Source: Cannabis sativa (taxonomy: Eukaryota > Streptophyta > Magnoliopsida > Rosales > Cannabaceae). Taken from it: a DNA stretch of 64,000 bases. Each line of letters begins with the position of its first letter. The first letter of the stretch is position 1. The translations under genes were made by a program, and so were the position numbers. The notes under the pieces are model-generated. The model was not told the origin of the DNA. It saw nothing but the letters and a program-made list of their open reading frames with translations, and searched no databases. Positions 42,243 to 57,577 of this stretch are shown here, piece after piece. The stretch covers positions 63,752,211-63,816,210 of the forward strand of contig NC_083604.1 of the NCBI RefSeq assembly GCF_029168945.1. Direction: 5' to 3'.

Positions 42243-44320
42243 TACTGAAACAAACTTGTCAGCTTCAGTAGATTTTTCTCTAATTTGTCCCGTCTTTTCA
42301 CCAATTGATAGAATTTGAACTCTAATACCTCGCAGATCTGAAACAAGGGAAATCAAGTGTAAAACCATTCCAAAAGATAACATTAACAAAGAAAACAACT
42401 CTAAAATCGACCCAAAACTTAGGCTAAAAATAGCCTAACAAAATTCTCCCAAACTAGATTCTTACTCATCCTCGAATAAGGCTAAGACTAACACTAAAAC
42501 CAAAACCCAATTAACTAAGCTGTCAGACAATTAAGCTATTGCTTGCTCATGTAAAATTTCCTTTAAATAACTTAACTAGAATTTCAATTCCAACAACTTT
42601 AACAATTAATTAGGATGCTCATCTTATCAAATAATGTACCAATGCAAATTAACTTCAGTATCGAAATAATATTATAATTATTTTACTCATTCAAACCAAT
42701 GCACAATCCAATGGCTAATATGCTTGCATGCTTACCTCTCTCCACTAATGTTGACAACATTTTTCGGAAACCAAAAGGACTTTTCAGGTTAGAAATTTAT
42801 GGCTTAGATACTCAATAAATGAAAGAAATTTTGGCTAAAAATACCATAAGCACATTAGAACACACAAACTTTTCACCAATTAAAATTTTTCAAAGTGTTC
42901 CCAGACCTAACAATAATTGAGATTTTTTAACAATTTCCAGACATCACTTATCCTTTTAACAATAATAGGGGTGGAAGAAGTTATGAATATATGCAGTTCA
43001 AAAATCTTTTACATTGAACTCTAGATTATATTCAATATAGGGGTGGAAGAAGTTATTGATATATGTAGTTCAAACATCTTTTTCATTGAAATATAGATTA
43101 TATTCAAAACACCACAGAATCTCTATATCACACATTTTTTTACGCGTACATCACACATATTTTTATTAGACATAAATATAATATGTAATTTAAACTAGAA
43201 AACTAGTAGAACTTATTCTTGATCATGTATGTGTTCTAATATATATGTTACAATAGTAATAGTAAATTGATACCACTGAAGTCCCTAGATATAGAATCAC
43301 ATTACCTTATCTCAGTGGGAGGATTTTTCTAGCCCATTATTTGGATGAGACTAGTGATTAACCTACTATGATATGTTCAAAAAAGGAACTTTAAAATAAT
43401 ACAAAAAAAAAGTTAATCTAACCATTCACATGGATAGTAATAACTTATCAAAATTATGAGGATAAAATAGGAAACCTTGCAATGTCTATTCGAAAGACTT
43501 AGGCACAATTCTTGGTCCTTATGAAATGTTTATGGTATCTCTAGTTATTATTTTATCTTAAGCAAGTATTTTACATTAATATTAATACTAGAATGCTATG
43601 TTGATGACTTAGTCTAAAAGAAACTTAATGTTTCCAGACTAAGATAAAATGTCACAACAAGATATCCTTAAGTACCAATAGTAAGACGTCAAATGCACAC
43701 TTGAGTATGCATTAAACAACACTCCTACTGTTGGGTGGGAGCCATCAACGATGTAATCAAACAAGGAACATTGAGAGACAATCAAGAAAGAATCTATGAA
43801 AGTGACTTATATGTTAGATGATGGGTGTAAATTAGCATCCTTATATCTACACCAACTCAGAACTTAATATCAAAGATGGTTGTTTCTCTGAGGGTGGAGG
43901 AATTATTTTGGAAGGGTGTAAAAATCCATCTATAATAATTTAGTTCCACCAGTGAAGCTAAAATAACTGAGTTGCTTCTGAAGGGCACTAGAAAGTTATT
44001 CAAACTAAAGAAAGTTCTTAATTGTTTTTATCTATATTTCATTTGGGATAGAATTAGAGTTGTGTCTTCTGTACATTCAGATGCACTTATCAAGAAGTAA
44101 TGAATTCACTATTCCTATAGGAGTAATGCATATAGAAGATTGATGTTGCATAATATTTTATGAATACAAAGGAACTAGTGATGGAGAAAGTTATTGCTTA
44201 TCATAGTCTTACAGTTCCTAATATTTGCGTATAGTCAAACACACTACACTTGATATGGATATCAAGACAATAGATTGATCGAAATGCACTTCTAATTTTA
44301 TGTTAGTGCAAGTGGGAGTT

Positions 44321-46259
<1,939 letters not shown>

Positions 46260-47192
46260 GAAACATCGATAATACCCAGTTAATCTAAGAAAACTTCTAA
46301 CTTCAGATAATGTCCTTGGTCTTGGCCAATTCTTAATTGATTCAATTTTCCATGGATCAACCATAATTCCATCCTTTTTGACAATCTCACCTAGGAAAGA
46401 TACTTGCGATAACCAGAACTCGCACTTCTTAAACTTTACGTATAGCTTGTGATATCTAAGTCATTGCAAAACCATTCGGAGATATTGCTCGTGCTTTTCT
46501 TCTATGAGAGTATACAAGGATATCATCGATAAACACTATGACAAAATTTTTGAGGAAATCCTTGAACACCCTATTTATAAGGTCCATAAAGGCTGCCAGA
46601 GCATTTATCAAACCAAATGACATTGCCAAGAACTCATACTGACCATATAAAGTCCAAAATGTAGTCTTCGGAATGGCTTCCTCAAGAATTCTCAACTGAT
46701 GATAACCTGAACGTAAATAAATCTTGGAGAAAATAGTCTTATCCTGAAGCTGATCGAATAAGTCATCAATTCTTGGCAATAGATACTTATTCTTGATTGT
46801 CAGCTTGTTCAACTCCCGATAGTCAATACACATTTGAAGGGATGCATCTTTCTTTTTTACAAAAAAAACCAGAGCGCCTAGGGCGACACACTAGGTCAGG
46901 TAAACCCTAGATCCTGCATCCCCTGAAGTTGTATTTTTAACTCCTTAAATTCAGTTGGAGCCATCCGATAAGGTGCTTTTGAAACAGACTCTGCTCCAGG
47001 TGTCAACTTAATAATGAAATCAATTTCTCCCTTTAGTGACAATCCTAGTAACTCCTCAAAAAATGCATCAAAGAACGCCCTTACAACTGTGACATCCTCA
47101 GGCCCGAATGTTTCGGTTTTGCTGGAGTCAATCAGAGCTGCTAGAAACCCTACACATCCATTGTGCAATAAATATCTAGCTTTCAGTGCCAA
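46260..47192 (-). pseudogene. Gypsy reverse transcriptase, disrupted
   Basis: Readable motifs: [52 protein letters not shown] (active site FIDD, as in the family YVDD/FIDD) and, after a frameshift near 46460, [14 protein letters not shown] and [14 protein letters not shown]. Typical of plant Ty3/Gypsy pol. Breaks occur near 46880 and 46460. It is cut at 46260 by the Copia LTR. Confidence 0.82.
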
Positions 47193-48872
47193 GATGACTG
47201 GAATCTAAGAACCCTGAATGAATTCTACAAACGCAAATGGTTCTTCAACCTCTAGCTGAAAAGATACCATCTTTTACTTGCAATCAATGCTGGCCAAATA
47301 CTTGGACAGAAAATCCATCCTAAGTGTAATATCAAACTCGGTTGGATCCAACTCCACTAAATCAATGCTTAACTGCCTATTCTCAATTTTAATTGGCATA
47401 GACCTAACCAACCTTTTAGAGATAACTAATTATCTGCTAGGCAATAGGGTTCCAAACCCTATCTTAATAAATCACAGGGCTTACCCAATTTATCAATTAC
47501 TCTTAACACCACATATGAGTGTGTAGCTCCAAAGTCAAACAGTACAGTATAATAGGAGTTGTTGACAAAAAGTTCACTTGTTACTACAGATTGGCTAGCT
47601 GCGGTATTCACTTGTGTAATGGTAAATACCCGATCTAAAGTGGGTTTTACCTCTTATTTTTGTTCGCCCTTCTTCAATTGGGGGAAATATTTCTTAAAGT
47701 GCCCCACCATTCCACACTATAAACATTTCATTCTATTTCATTCCCTAGGATGATGCTTCTTACAATGAGGACACTCAGGATAGGAATAAGTATGGCATCC
47801 CCATCTACCTTGGTATTCACGGAACTTCTTACTCTGACTCAAGCCACCTGGTGCCAAAAATTTTTTTTATTTCTGATCACTGATTGAATCACCACCCTCT
47901 CTACCATAACCAAAAGTAGGAAGAGTGGTAGTCCCACAAACACTAGGAGTCCCTCGCGAATCCTACAAAAACTCAACTACACCTTTGGCTCGAAGAGCAT
48001 TCTCAACCATCTCAGCATATGTAGTTGTGTCATTTGTAGTAATGACCAAGTCGTGTATGATCTTGGCATTCAAACCCGCCAAATATTTCTCTTTCTTACT
48101 AAAATTTGAGGGTACTATAACTGAAGCCAGCTTAGCAAGTCAATCAAACTTAGTTGTATACTCTGTCACTGACATAGTCTCTCCTTGAACCATCTCAATG
48201 AACTCTTTTCTTTTAGTACTACAAACTGCCTCATTATAGTACTTAGCATTAAACAGCTCCCAAAATTCTTCTCAAGTCATTGTAATGATGTCCCTAGTGA
48301 GGGAAACCATTTCTCACCATACGAGGGCATCCTCCTAGAATTGAAATGTGGCATAGGTCATTTGGTCATTGCCGGTGACACCCCTAAAATTCAAGACCTT
48401 TTCAATAACCGTTAGCCACTGTTTGGCCTTCATAACACAAGGGCCTCCCAAAAAAATTGGGGGCACTTGTTTATGAAACCGTTCATCAAAGGCTCCATGC
48501 GGTTACTAGCAACCGTTATTCTGTTGGCTCCATTAAAACCAAAGTGGTTGGCACTTGCTGAGGAGGCATAGCAGAAGAAACCTACTATCTCAGCCTTTGC
48601 ATCTCTTCATCCTGCTGATTAATTCGGGCTTGCATTTCTACAAATCTTTGCTCCCAATCCTAAGGAGCATGTGGTGGATTTTGATAACCACCTCGTTGAA
48701 ATCTACCATGGCCTCTACCGCGTCCATAGAGATGTGGTGGATTTTGACCTTTTTAACTACCTTCGGTGTCAACCATATTTCCCTGACTTCTTGTGTTATG
48801 TCAAGCGTCCATATTACAGGACTTAGCCTGCGAACCCATAAGTCAGATAGGTCAGACAAAAATCACATATAA
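47193..48872 (-). pseudogene. Gypsy gag and protease, disrupted
   Basis: Gag capsid region near 48040-48300: FWELFNAKYYNEAV, KEFIEMVQGETMSV and KLASVIVPSNFSKKEKYLAGL. The zinc knuckle near 47700-47770 is damaged by stops. The protease motif near 47520-47545 reads FDFGATHSYV, with the catalytic D followed by F where S or T is normal. Several stops stand where arginine or tryptophan is expected (CGA or TGG changed to TGA or TAG), a sign of decay of methylated cytosines. Confidence 0.75.
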
Positions 48873-49075
48873 TCAAAATACCGCATACATGGAATTTTAG
48901 ATAACACATTATACAACTAATATATTACTAACATGCTTCCTAACATATTTTTCTAACCGAATAAATTACCAAATAATTAAAGGCTTACTGAACCGTGAGT
49001 TGAGCTTATTTTTGACGATGATTGTATATACCTTGAAGGTCTTTGACAAACAATCTAGCATATCTGATACCAAAT

Positions 49076-51140
49076 TGAAACATCCTACTTGATTAGGACC
49101 GTTACAGTGATTTTCTAATTGTTGTGCACACCTTTTTTAATCAAAGAGTTTTCTTAAAAATCGTGCCAAATTTAAACAATTAATTAAACTTTAAACTTGT
49201 ATAAATATATATCCATACATAAAAGTTGGGATCTTGTCTTAAAGAGTTTACAACAATATCCAAAATATGTTTACGAAAGTGTCGCTCCGCAACTACAAAA
49301 TGAAGGCCCAAGTCGTCTTGAGTCCGAACCCTCTATGTTTAACTATCCTGATATGTACAACCACTCTCAAGCTCTGGACTCCCTGGTGCTCATCTTTCAC
49401 CTTGCCCTACCTACACATGAAGATAATATCTGTAAGTCGACAAACTCAGTAAGAGAAGCACAAAACATATAACATCATATCGACTTGCATGTAGGCACCC
49501 ATACACCTATTTATAAGGCATTAAATGCATCTTCTTAACAGAAGTACAACCCTTATACCACATGCACTAAGTACTCGTCTCGTACTACTGTTGGTAGGGC
49601 GTAATAACACCTCAAGTACCACTGAGTGTTGCACCACATGCACTCTGTACTTGTCTCGTACTAGTGTTGGTAACACTGTGTCATACCCTTTTAACATCAT
49701 ATACTATAGCAATGCACATTGTACCACAACCGTACTAGTGTTGGTAGTATACAAATAACATAATACATGATGCATATAATACACATACACATATATATAT
49801 ACACATTTTATACTAATCTTACCTCATTTCATGATTCAAGTATGTCAATCAACCTGAACAGAAATTTATGCGCTAAATGGAGGCCCTATGTCACAATCAC
49901 GTAAAATAGGTAAAAAAAACTTGCTGAAACTTTTTCGATGACCTAAACTCAAAACTGGAAGTTTTTCTATTAATAATTAGCATGACAATACCCTAAATAT
50001 TGAGGAAACACGAAAAAAAGACTATGGCAAAACTACCTGAAAAAGGACTGGCAATTTTGTAAAAACGGCAGACTGTTTTTCTAGGTAGTCTGCCAATAAA
50101 AACGGTAGACCATTTCCCTAGAAATAGTCTGTCGTTTTCGGCTATAGAGAAACACAAAGTCTTAATTCGAGCTTAAAATAATCCTAAACTTCAAACTAAG
50201 CTCCAGATCACCTAATTACATCACAATAAACATAATCCAAGCAATAGCAGCAACTAGAACATACAAAATTGAAAAATACCATGGTTGAGCCAAGTTTGAG
50301 TTCTTGAACTCAAACTTGCTCAATCACTAAACTAGCTACCAAAACCAGCTCAAATAAACTTCAATGAACTCAAAAATAATCCAAGAAACGATCCCCTATC
50401 AGTTAGGGTTCGTACAGAACTAAACTTCAAACTTTGCATGCTTGAACTAAAATTGAACTTTCATAATTAAAAAAGAAATAGTTTTTAGAGCTTACCTTTG
50501 ATCTCCAACCTTAATTTCTGCTGGAAATCATAAGAAATTGATGAAGAATAACCTTCTTTTTTGCTGGTTCTTTTGGCCAAAGGAGAAAGAGACTAAGAGA
50601 AGAGATGATTTATGGTTTTTAAATTAACTTGCAAAATAAAACATTAATCAATAATTGATTAATTTTAGTAAAGCATTATTCAACTCAAGACACTTAGAAA
50701 ACCCTAAGATTCCACTAAAGATAAAATTAACCACAAGGATAATTTCTAAAATTTCCCCTCACTTCCCATTTAAGTTAACTCAAGATTTAAGGGTAAAATG
50801 ATCAAACACCACAACTTTGTCTAAACTTGATATTTAAAATATCACATATGATTGTCCCGCTAGATAAAAGATTCTAAAATATCTCATGTGACTATATAAC
50901 AACCATTCGTTGCATTTTTATCGTTACCGAACAAAAATTATAAAAATAATAATTTTCACTTATAGCATATATAATACACTTAGAGTTTAGTAAAATCTCT
51001 GAAATTAAGAAACTATAACCCTAATGCCTATTTTTTAAAAAATAGGGCCAACAACATATATAATCATGTATAATCATAAAATATAAATACTTAATGGTAA
51101 TTACCTTACAAATCTATATTCTAAGTATACAGTCATTACA
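49076..51140 (-). repeat. Gypsy 5' LTR (2065 bp)
   Basis: On the minus strand it begins TGTAATGACTG and ends GGATGTTTCA, parallel to the TGTAATGACC...GGGTGTTACA ends of the solo LTR at 36819. Inverted short repeats of GGCAGACT/AGTCTGCC occur near 50068-50096. Confidence 0.75.
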
Positions 51141-51145
51141 GTATG

Positions 51146-53424
51146 TAAAATGAAAGATTTAAAAAAATTGAGTTAAAATAGTTAAAAATGGTGAAATCGG
51201 GGGGGTGGGGGGTGAATGGTGGTAGTTGGTGAGGGTTTGGGGTTTGGGCGTTTTGGCTCTAGTTTTTTGTAGGAATGAAGAAGACAAAGTGAGCTGGAAG
51301 GAAGATAAAGTGAGGGGTTTAACACCCTATGCCGACAGTTATTAGGAAATAACTGATGGCATAGGGACCATGGTACACGTGCGAGAAAAAAAGTGTTCCT
51401 ATATCGTCGGTTATTTCCTAATAACGGCCAACACCATGGGGTATTTTTATCTTTTATATTTATTTGGTTAAAAATCATAGCTATAGAATTTAGGTACATT
51501 TTATAACTACAATTTTTATAAAATAATCGTTTTTAAATGTCAATTTTCAATGAGCGGGAATATTTAGACGTTTTAGCTTCCTCTGTTTTTAAAAAACGCC
51601 TTTCAAAGGGTTATTTTATAGTAGCTAGTATGGCACAATACATTTACTGGCTATATATGTTGCATTGTGTATGTTAACGCATTGTTTAAATTAAATTATT
51701 TAGTGATTTTACAATAAACTTACTATATATATTTTACGATTAGGAGTTCATTAGTTATTTCTTGTGGTTGGTAGAGCAGCCAATTAAGTTGTGCAATTGC
51801 TTCTCTTACTATAAAAAGTAATAATCGATAATATTATTAAGTTAGCCTGTATTATTGTACAAGTTAAGTAATTCTTTTATTGATTCAAGTTACTAATTAT
51901 ATGAGTGTTTCATGATTTAATTATACATAATTATAAAGATATCTACTTAAATTAGAAGATACAACACTAAAAGTAATTTTATGTATTGGTTTGTATAAGA
52001 GTTCTTGCACAGTTTTATATGAGTTTATTCTTGCTTACATACACTTTATGTAAAATTTGGATCGTTGAGTGTGCATCTTATTTATTGTATAACATTCAAG
52101 TGATGTTGTTTGCTGCACAAGCTCTCATACGACTTTTCTCGCCCATTATTTCACGTATAATTTTACAATAATAACCCTTTGCTCTCCTAAGGACTCCTTA
52201 ATTTGATATTCCTAAACATATTACTGTAAAAAAGTGGTAATATTACTGTCAAAAAGTGTAAAAGTTGAATAAATTTAATGTTTTTTTTTTTAAAATAACC
52301 AGTATCTTTTACCTAGCACAATTGAATGCAAATAATAAACCAACAATATAATCAGTGAAACCTACCGGCAAAATCGTTTATCAAAAGTAGAAGGGCGAGA
52401 CACTATCCAATGCCTATGTATACTAACCTATTTTATAATTTGTGGTGTAATGTTACATGCGTGATGTAAAAATTTTATGTCACGTTTACAACACAGTATT
52501 AAGAATCGAAATAAAATAATGAAAAAAATATAACAGAATAAATAAAAAATAATCGAAATCAATATTTGTAATATGTTATTTATTAAAACTTCTTGGAAAT
52601 AGAGTGATAGTGATTTATCTTGTTTACTTTATTACAAAAAGTAATTAGAGTGCTTAAATTGATTAAATTACCTTTTTGAGTTAAACTATATTATATGGTA
52701 GTTATTTTCTAAGACATATTTTAAAGGATAAAATTTTCATTATAAATTTAATATTGAAAAATAAAATAAAAATAAATAAAATCCATTACTCTCATGACAT
52801 TTTTTAGAAAATTGTTAAGGGAAGTTCTCGCTTTCTTTTCTCTCTTATTAAATCAACTTCTTCCTTTCTTAAATTTAATAAATTAAATAAACAAATGTAA
52901 GGAAATAACTCTTTTACCATTGATTCCCATTGTTTATTAATAAACATGCCGTTTCTGAAAACATTCACAACGACCCTCTCTCTCACACACATATGTATAT
53001 GTTCGATGATATTGATTTATTTTGAGAAATTTACATGATGTACTAACTTTTGCTATTTTTTTACAAAAATACTGTCAGGCGAAATTTTTTACTTTTTTAC
53101 TGTGTTTTTTTATAAGTTTTATACTGTATTATATTGTGTTAAGTTTTCACTGGTGTTCTACTGTTGTTTTGAGTTGTCCTGCTTTGTGTTTTACTGGTGT
53201 TTTATAAAACACAGTATTTTTGAAAATATTTTCATGTGACAGTATTTTTTGTAAAAGTTAACTTAAATTTCAGTATTTTTGTAAGTTTCCATTTATTTTT
53301 GACAATGGATGTTTATTGTTTGAATGAAAAAGAATGCCAAGAAATTATGTTCTCAATTTTTGTATCTTCACCTTCTTATTTTTTTTTTATTATTTTGTGA
53401 TAAAATAAGAAAATTTAATTATTT
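51146..53424. other. Intergenic, AT-rich, with a hairpin cluster
   Basis: No gene is supported. The only structure is a pair of palindromic hairpins at 51326-51440. The rest is AT-rich, with repeated TTTTTACTGT/ACAGTATTTTT phrases at 53040-53290. Confidence 0.5.
51326..51440. repeat. Two adjacent hairpins sharing GTTATTAGGAAATAAC
   Basis: Left arm CTATGCCGACAGTTATT (51327-51343) pairs with AAATAACTGATGGCATAG (51347-51364). About 45 bp on, the inverse of the same core occurs again (CGTCGGTTATTTCCTAATAACGG). Such sequences are known from subterminal regions of plant CACTA-type transposons, but no terminus was found. Confidence 0.65.
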
Positions 53425-53452
53425 TTTCTTTTTGGAGAAAGTTTCACTGTTA

Positions 53453-56400
53453 TTAAAAACCACAGTCTTTTACAACAGAGAAAATAGGATAAGGAATTTC
53501 TCCCATCCAACAAGTGTCTACATCCAACCCCAGAGCATGTTTGGCTAACCCATGAGCAGCTTGGTTAGCAGATCTCTTAACGTGAGAGATAACAATCCTA
53601 GGGAAAGAGGATAGAAGACAACGAACATCAAAGATTATGTCTGAAAAACAAGATAAATCCCAAGTTTCATGATTTAAAAAATTAGAGACACGAAGAGCAT
53701 CAGTTTCCACAAGAGTAACCGACAATGGTAGTTGAGATATCCAATTAAGTGCATGGAAAAGAGCTTTTGCCTCCATTTCATCAGATCTGAAACAACCTTG
53801 GATAGGTTGCGACATAGCCGCAATGACTTCACCCTTATAATTCCTGACAATGGCACCAACTCCTAAAACCTTAGATGTAGGATTTACCGCAGCATCGACA
53901 TTAAGTTTTAAACCATACATATCTGGTGGCTTCCAAGGAATTCCCTCCGTTGGTAGAGTTGAAATTGGTGCTGGAGTAACCGGTTCAGTAACAGCAGTGA
54001 GACAGTTGTTGGCTTTGTGATAATTCTCCATGTAGTTTGTAGCATAATTTGCTAGAGCCATACCATCACGCCTTGATTCACCATGATTAATTTTGTTTCG
54101 GTCAGTCCAAATGACCCACATGATGACAAAAACAATTCCAATTCTTGCTGACTGAGTAAGGTTGCAAGGTGAAAAATATAATCTCCACCCACCATGTTTC
54201 GAGCTTTGTTGAAATCAATGGGATAATTAAAGTGTCTCCAAACTGCCTTGGCATGCTTGCATTGGAACAAGGCATGGCCAATTGATTCCCAAGCTTGGGA
54301 ACATAAAGAGCACGCTGCAGAAGTGAGTACCTTTTTCTTATAAAGTGCAGCAGCCACCGGAAGAAAGTTTTGTATTACTCGCCACGCAAAATTTTTTATC
54401 TTCGAAGGTAGTTTGAGGTTCCAAAATAGTTTCCACCAATCTTTGTGAGAGGTTGATGCAGACTCCTTATTAACATCCTCAAGGTCAGTAGCAAAATGGA
54501 AACCACTTTTAACTGTATATGCACCAGCTGTTGTGTGGTGCCATATTAATCTATCATCACCTGCAAAGAAGCTTAGAGGAATTGAGAGGATTCGTTCTAT
54601 ATCAATCTCTTTGAAGTGAGCAGCCAACAAAGTCAAGTTCCATTCTCTTGTTTCTGTTATGAAAAAAGAAACTGGGAGGTTGGGAGGACCCGAATAAGAG
54701 ATAGGTTTGTGGTCAACATGGCCAGGTATCCATGGTGCTGACCTAGCGTTGATATGCATACCATTCCCCACTTTGTATCGAAGTCCTTTGAGCAACAATT
54801 CTCGGCCCCAACAGATTCCTTGCCAAGTTAGAGAAGGAGAATGACCAATGTTTGATTCCAAAAAAGTAGTATTGGAGAAGTATCTGAGTTTTAGTAACCG
54901 GCTGAGAAGGGAGTTTGGCATTTCGAAGATTCGCCATGCTTGTTTAGCCAATAATGCCTGATTAAAATGTACGAAAGAACGGAAACCCATTCCACCTTCA
55001 AACTTTGATTTGCATAACAAATTCCAACTTTTCCAATGTATTTTGTTACCATTTTTATTAGAACCCCACCAAAATTTTTCCATCATTGACTCAATTTGGT
55101 GACAAACTTTTGTGGTAATTTGAAACATCTCATAGCATATGTTGGTATAGATTGAACCACCACCTTCACAAGAACCTCTTTTCCTCCAATTGAAAACAAC
55201 TTTTCCTTCCAAGCGTTGAGCAACTTCCAAATCCGCTCCTTAATTGAACTGAATAACTCAGATTTATCCCTACCAGAATATGCAGGTAGCCCAAGATATC
55301 TCTCATGACATTTGCTAATAGGCATGTTCAAAGTAGCATGAAAAAATTTTTGAGTAATGGTTGGTGTGTTTGGTGAGAACGACATTACCGACTTTGATGT
55401 GTTGAGGAGCTGACCGGATGCACGGTTGTAGATATGTAGAACACGCTGAATAGCTAATGCCGAGGAGTTACAAGCATGGCAGAACAAGAGGCTATCATCC
55501 ACAAACAACAAGTGAGTAACTGATGGAGCTTGCCGTGTGAGTCTAAAGCCTTGAAGGTTGCCTAAAGATTCCTCATGATTCAGCAAGCGAGAAAGGCCTT
55601 CCGAACATATCAAAAACAAATAGGGAGATAAGGGATCTCCCTGTCTAAGACCTCTACTAGGAGTGACATTCCCAACAATTTAACCATTTAGAGAGAATGA
55701 AAAACTTGTTGAAGAGAGACATTTCATGATAAGTGCAATCCAGTGAGTATCAAATCCTATCTTGACCATCACCGCTTCAATATATCTCCATTCGACACAA
55801 TCAAAAGCTTTGCTCATATCTAACTTGAGAGCTGAGTAACCTTTCCTTCCCTATGTTTTATGTTTGAGATGGTGGACTAACTCAAAAGCAATCAAAATAT
55901 TATCTGTGATGAGCCGGTTGGAAAGGAATGAACTTTGAGTTTCGGAGATGACGAAAGGAAGGACATCTTTAAACCTGAGCACCAACACTTTGGAGATGAG
56001 TTTGTAGATAACGTTGCAAAGACTTATTGGCCTATAGTCTCCCATACCAGCCGGAGAAATGATTTTAGGAATTAAAGTTATGATGGATGTATTGATTAAA
56101 TCCATATCTCGTCCATGGTTAAGAACTCCCAGTATCACATCCGTAACAGAAGGCCCAACTATCTCCCAATATTGTTGATAAAACATGGCTGACATTCCAT
56201 CACTACCTGGACTTTTATCCGGACTCATTGTTTTTAAAGCTTGAGAAATCTCTTCTGGTGTAAATGGCTTTGTAAGCTGAGAGTTCATGGCAGCAGTAGC
56301 AGTTGTTGGAATGGTGCCAATGGTGTGTTGGAGGGAGCTTGTATCAATTGTGGAAGCAGTAAAAAGCTCTTCTTATAATAGTTGTCATTTCCTTCTTGGA

Positions 56401-57577
56401 ACTGTGAGTAATTCCTGCTGAGTTTGTGCGTGATTTAATGGTATTATTTCGCTTTCTTGAAGTGGCATGAGCATGAAAGAATTTCGTATTTTGATCACCA
56501 ATTTGCATCCAATCCACCCTTGATCGTTGTTGCCAATAGAGCTCCTCTTGTGAAAGCAAATCATCCAAAATTGATTCAGATTTTTTTAAGTCTGCCATGG
56601 TTTGTTGTGTCCTTGTAGCAGAATTATTAACTGCTGCAATATCTTTATGCACTTTTGAGATTTTCTACTTCACGTTTCCAAATTTGTGAGCATGCCAATG
56701 TTGTAGAGAAGTTGTACAAGCTTGCAAATTGTTCAGAAAAAGATCCATACTCGTTGTTGTACAATGTGTGTTCCAGTTATGCGCAATGATTTCTGCTGCT
56801 TCATCATCTTTAAGCCACATCTTTTCAAATCTAAACCGTGTCTTCCTCTTGACATTATCAGGTTGTTGGTTGATTTGCTGAACCGTAACTGAGATTGCAC
56901 AGTGGTTAGACCTGTAGAAGTCCAAATGGAGTGTTGTAATCGACTCGAAATTTGTTAGCCATTTATCATTGACGAAGCACCAATCCAATCTCTCCTTGAT
57001 GGTATCTTCTTTATATCTGCTTTTAATCCAAGTGAAAGGATCGCTAGTGTAAGGTAGTTCAGCCAAATAACAATAGTCTAAAGTGTCACGGAAATCATCC
57101 ATTTGAGATTCACATCGTAAAGCACCACCTTGCTTATTATTGTTGGAAAGTATCTCATTAAAATCACCAATCACAAGCCAAGGTAAAAGAGGTGCCACAT
57201 CTCGCAGCCTCTTTAAAGTTAACCAAGAATGACAAGGGTTTCCTCGTTCAGGAGAGCCATAAAAAGCAGTAAAGTGGAAAGTATGATCATTGCCAAAGGC
57301 GAGATAGCAGTCAAACAGATTAATATTATAATTTAACAAAGTTACAGACACATCATCTTTCCAAAGTAAAAATAAACCCCCACCTAAACCTACTCTAGGG
57401 ACTTCAAGTCCATTATTAAAATTTAAAGCTTGTCTAAAACGAGAAATTACATTAGGACCTTGTTTAGTTTCCATAATAAATAATACATGAGGCAATTGCT
57501 CCTTGACAAGCAATCGAAGATGACGGAACGCGCTCAGATTCCCCAGACCCCGCGCATTCCAAATGACGATTTTTCAT
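53453..57577 (-). pseudogene. LINE 3 ORF2, multiply broken
   Basis: Endonuclease at 57513-56665 (FIMETK, GDFNEILSNNNKQGG; the SDH motif has become SNH). Linker at 56652-56344 (QQRSRVDWMQIGDQNTKFFHA). RT at 56288-55083 ([19 protein letters not shown], and FVDD in place of FADD). zf-RVT and connection at 55230-54052. RNase H at 54121-53453 (NVDAAVNP, ETDA, SANQAAHGLAKHAL). Frameshifts lie near 54100, 55150 and 56660; stops occur near 55680, 55850 and 56340. A base is inserted near codon 3, so the ATG at 57577 is out of frame with IVIWNARGLGN. It cannot make protein. Confidence 0.85.

Larger units (their letters stand above)
40127..42959. other. Repeat-derived sequence, no gene
   Basis: Resembles the untranslated parts of large plant Ty3/Gypsy (Tat/Ogre-like) elements: CGCTACGCAAGTGCAC near 40633 with a following GTCGATTTCACA, and CCCAAACTAGATTCTTACTC near 42450. 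No coding frame or boundary was found. It contains a MITE at 41001-41484 and a GTCGCGAC cluster at 42110-42242. Confidence 0.35.
46260..51140 (-). mobile_element. Ty3/Gypsy element, decayed and truncated (5' LTR, gag, protease, RT)
   Basis: Minus strand: 5' LTR 49076-51140, primer site TGGTATCAGA just inside it (near 49073-49064), then gag, protease and RT reading leftwards to 46260, where the sequence stops against the Copia LTR within the RT-RNase H connection (LTGYYRCF). RNase H, integrase and the 3' LTR are absent. GTATG at 51141-51145 would be one half of the target duplication. Confidence 0.8.

Noticed and set aside
51182..51499. Minus-strand 105-codon proline-rich frame
   Set aside because: Covers the hairpin cluster and a G-rich run; no domain, no promoter evidence.
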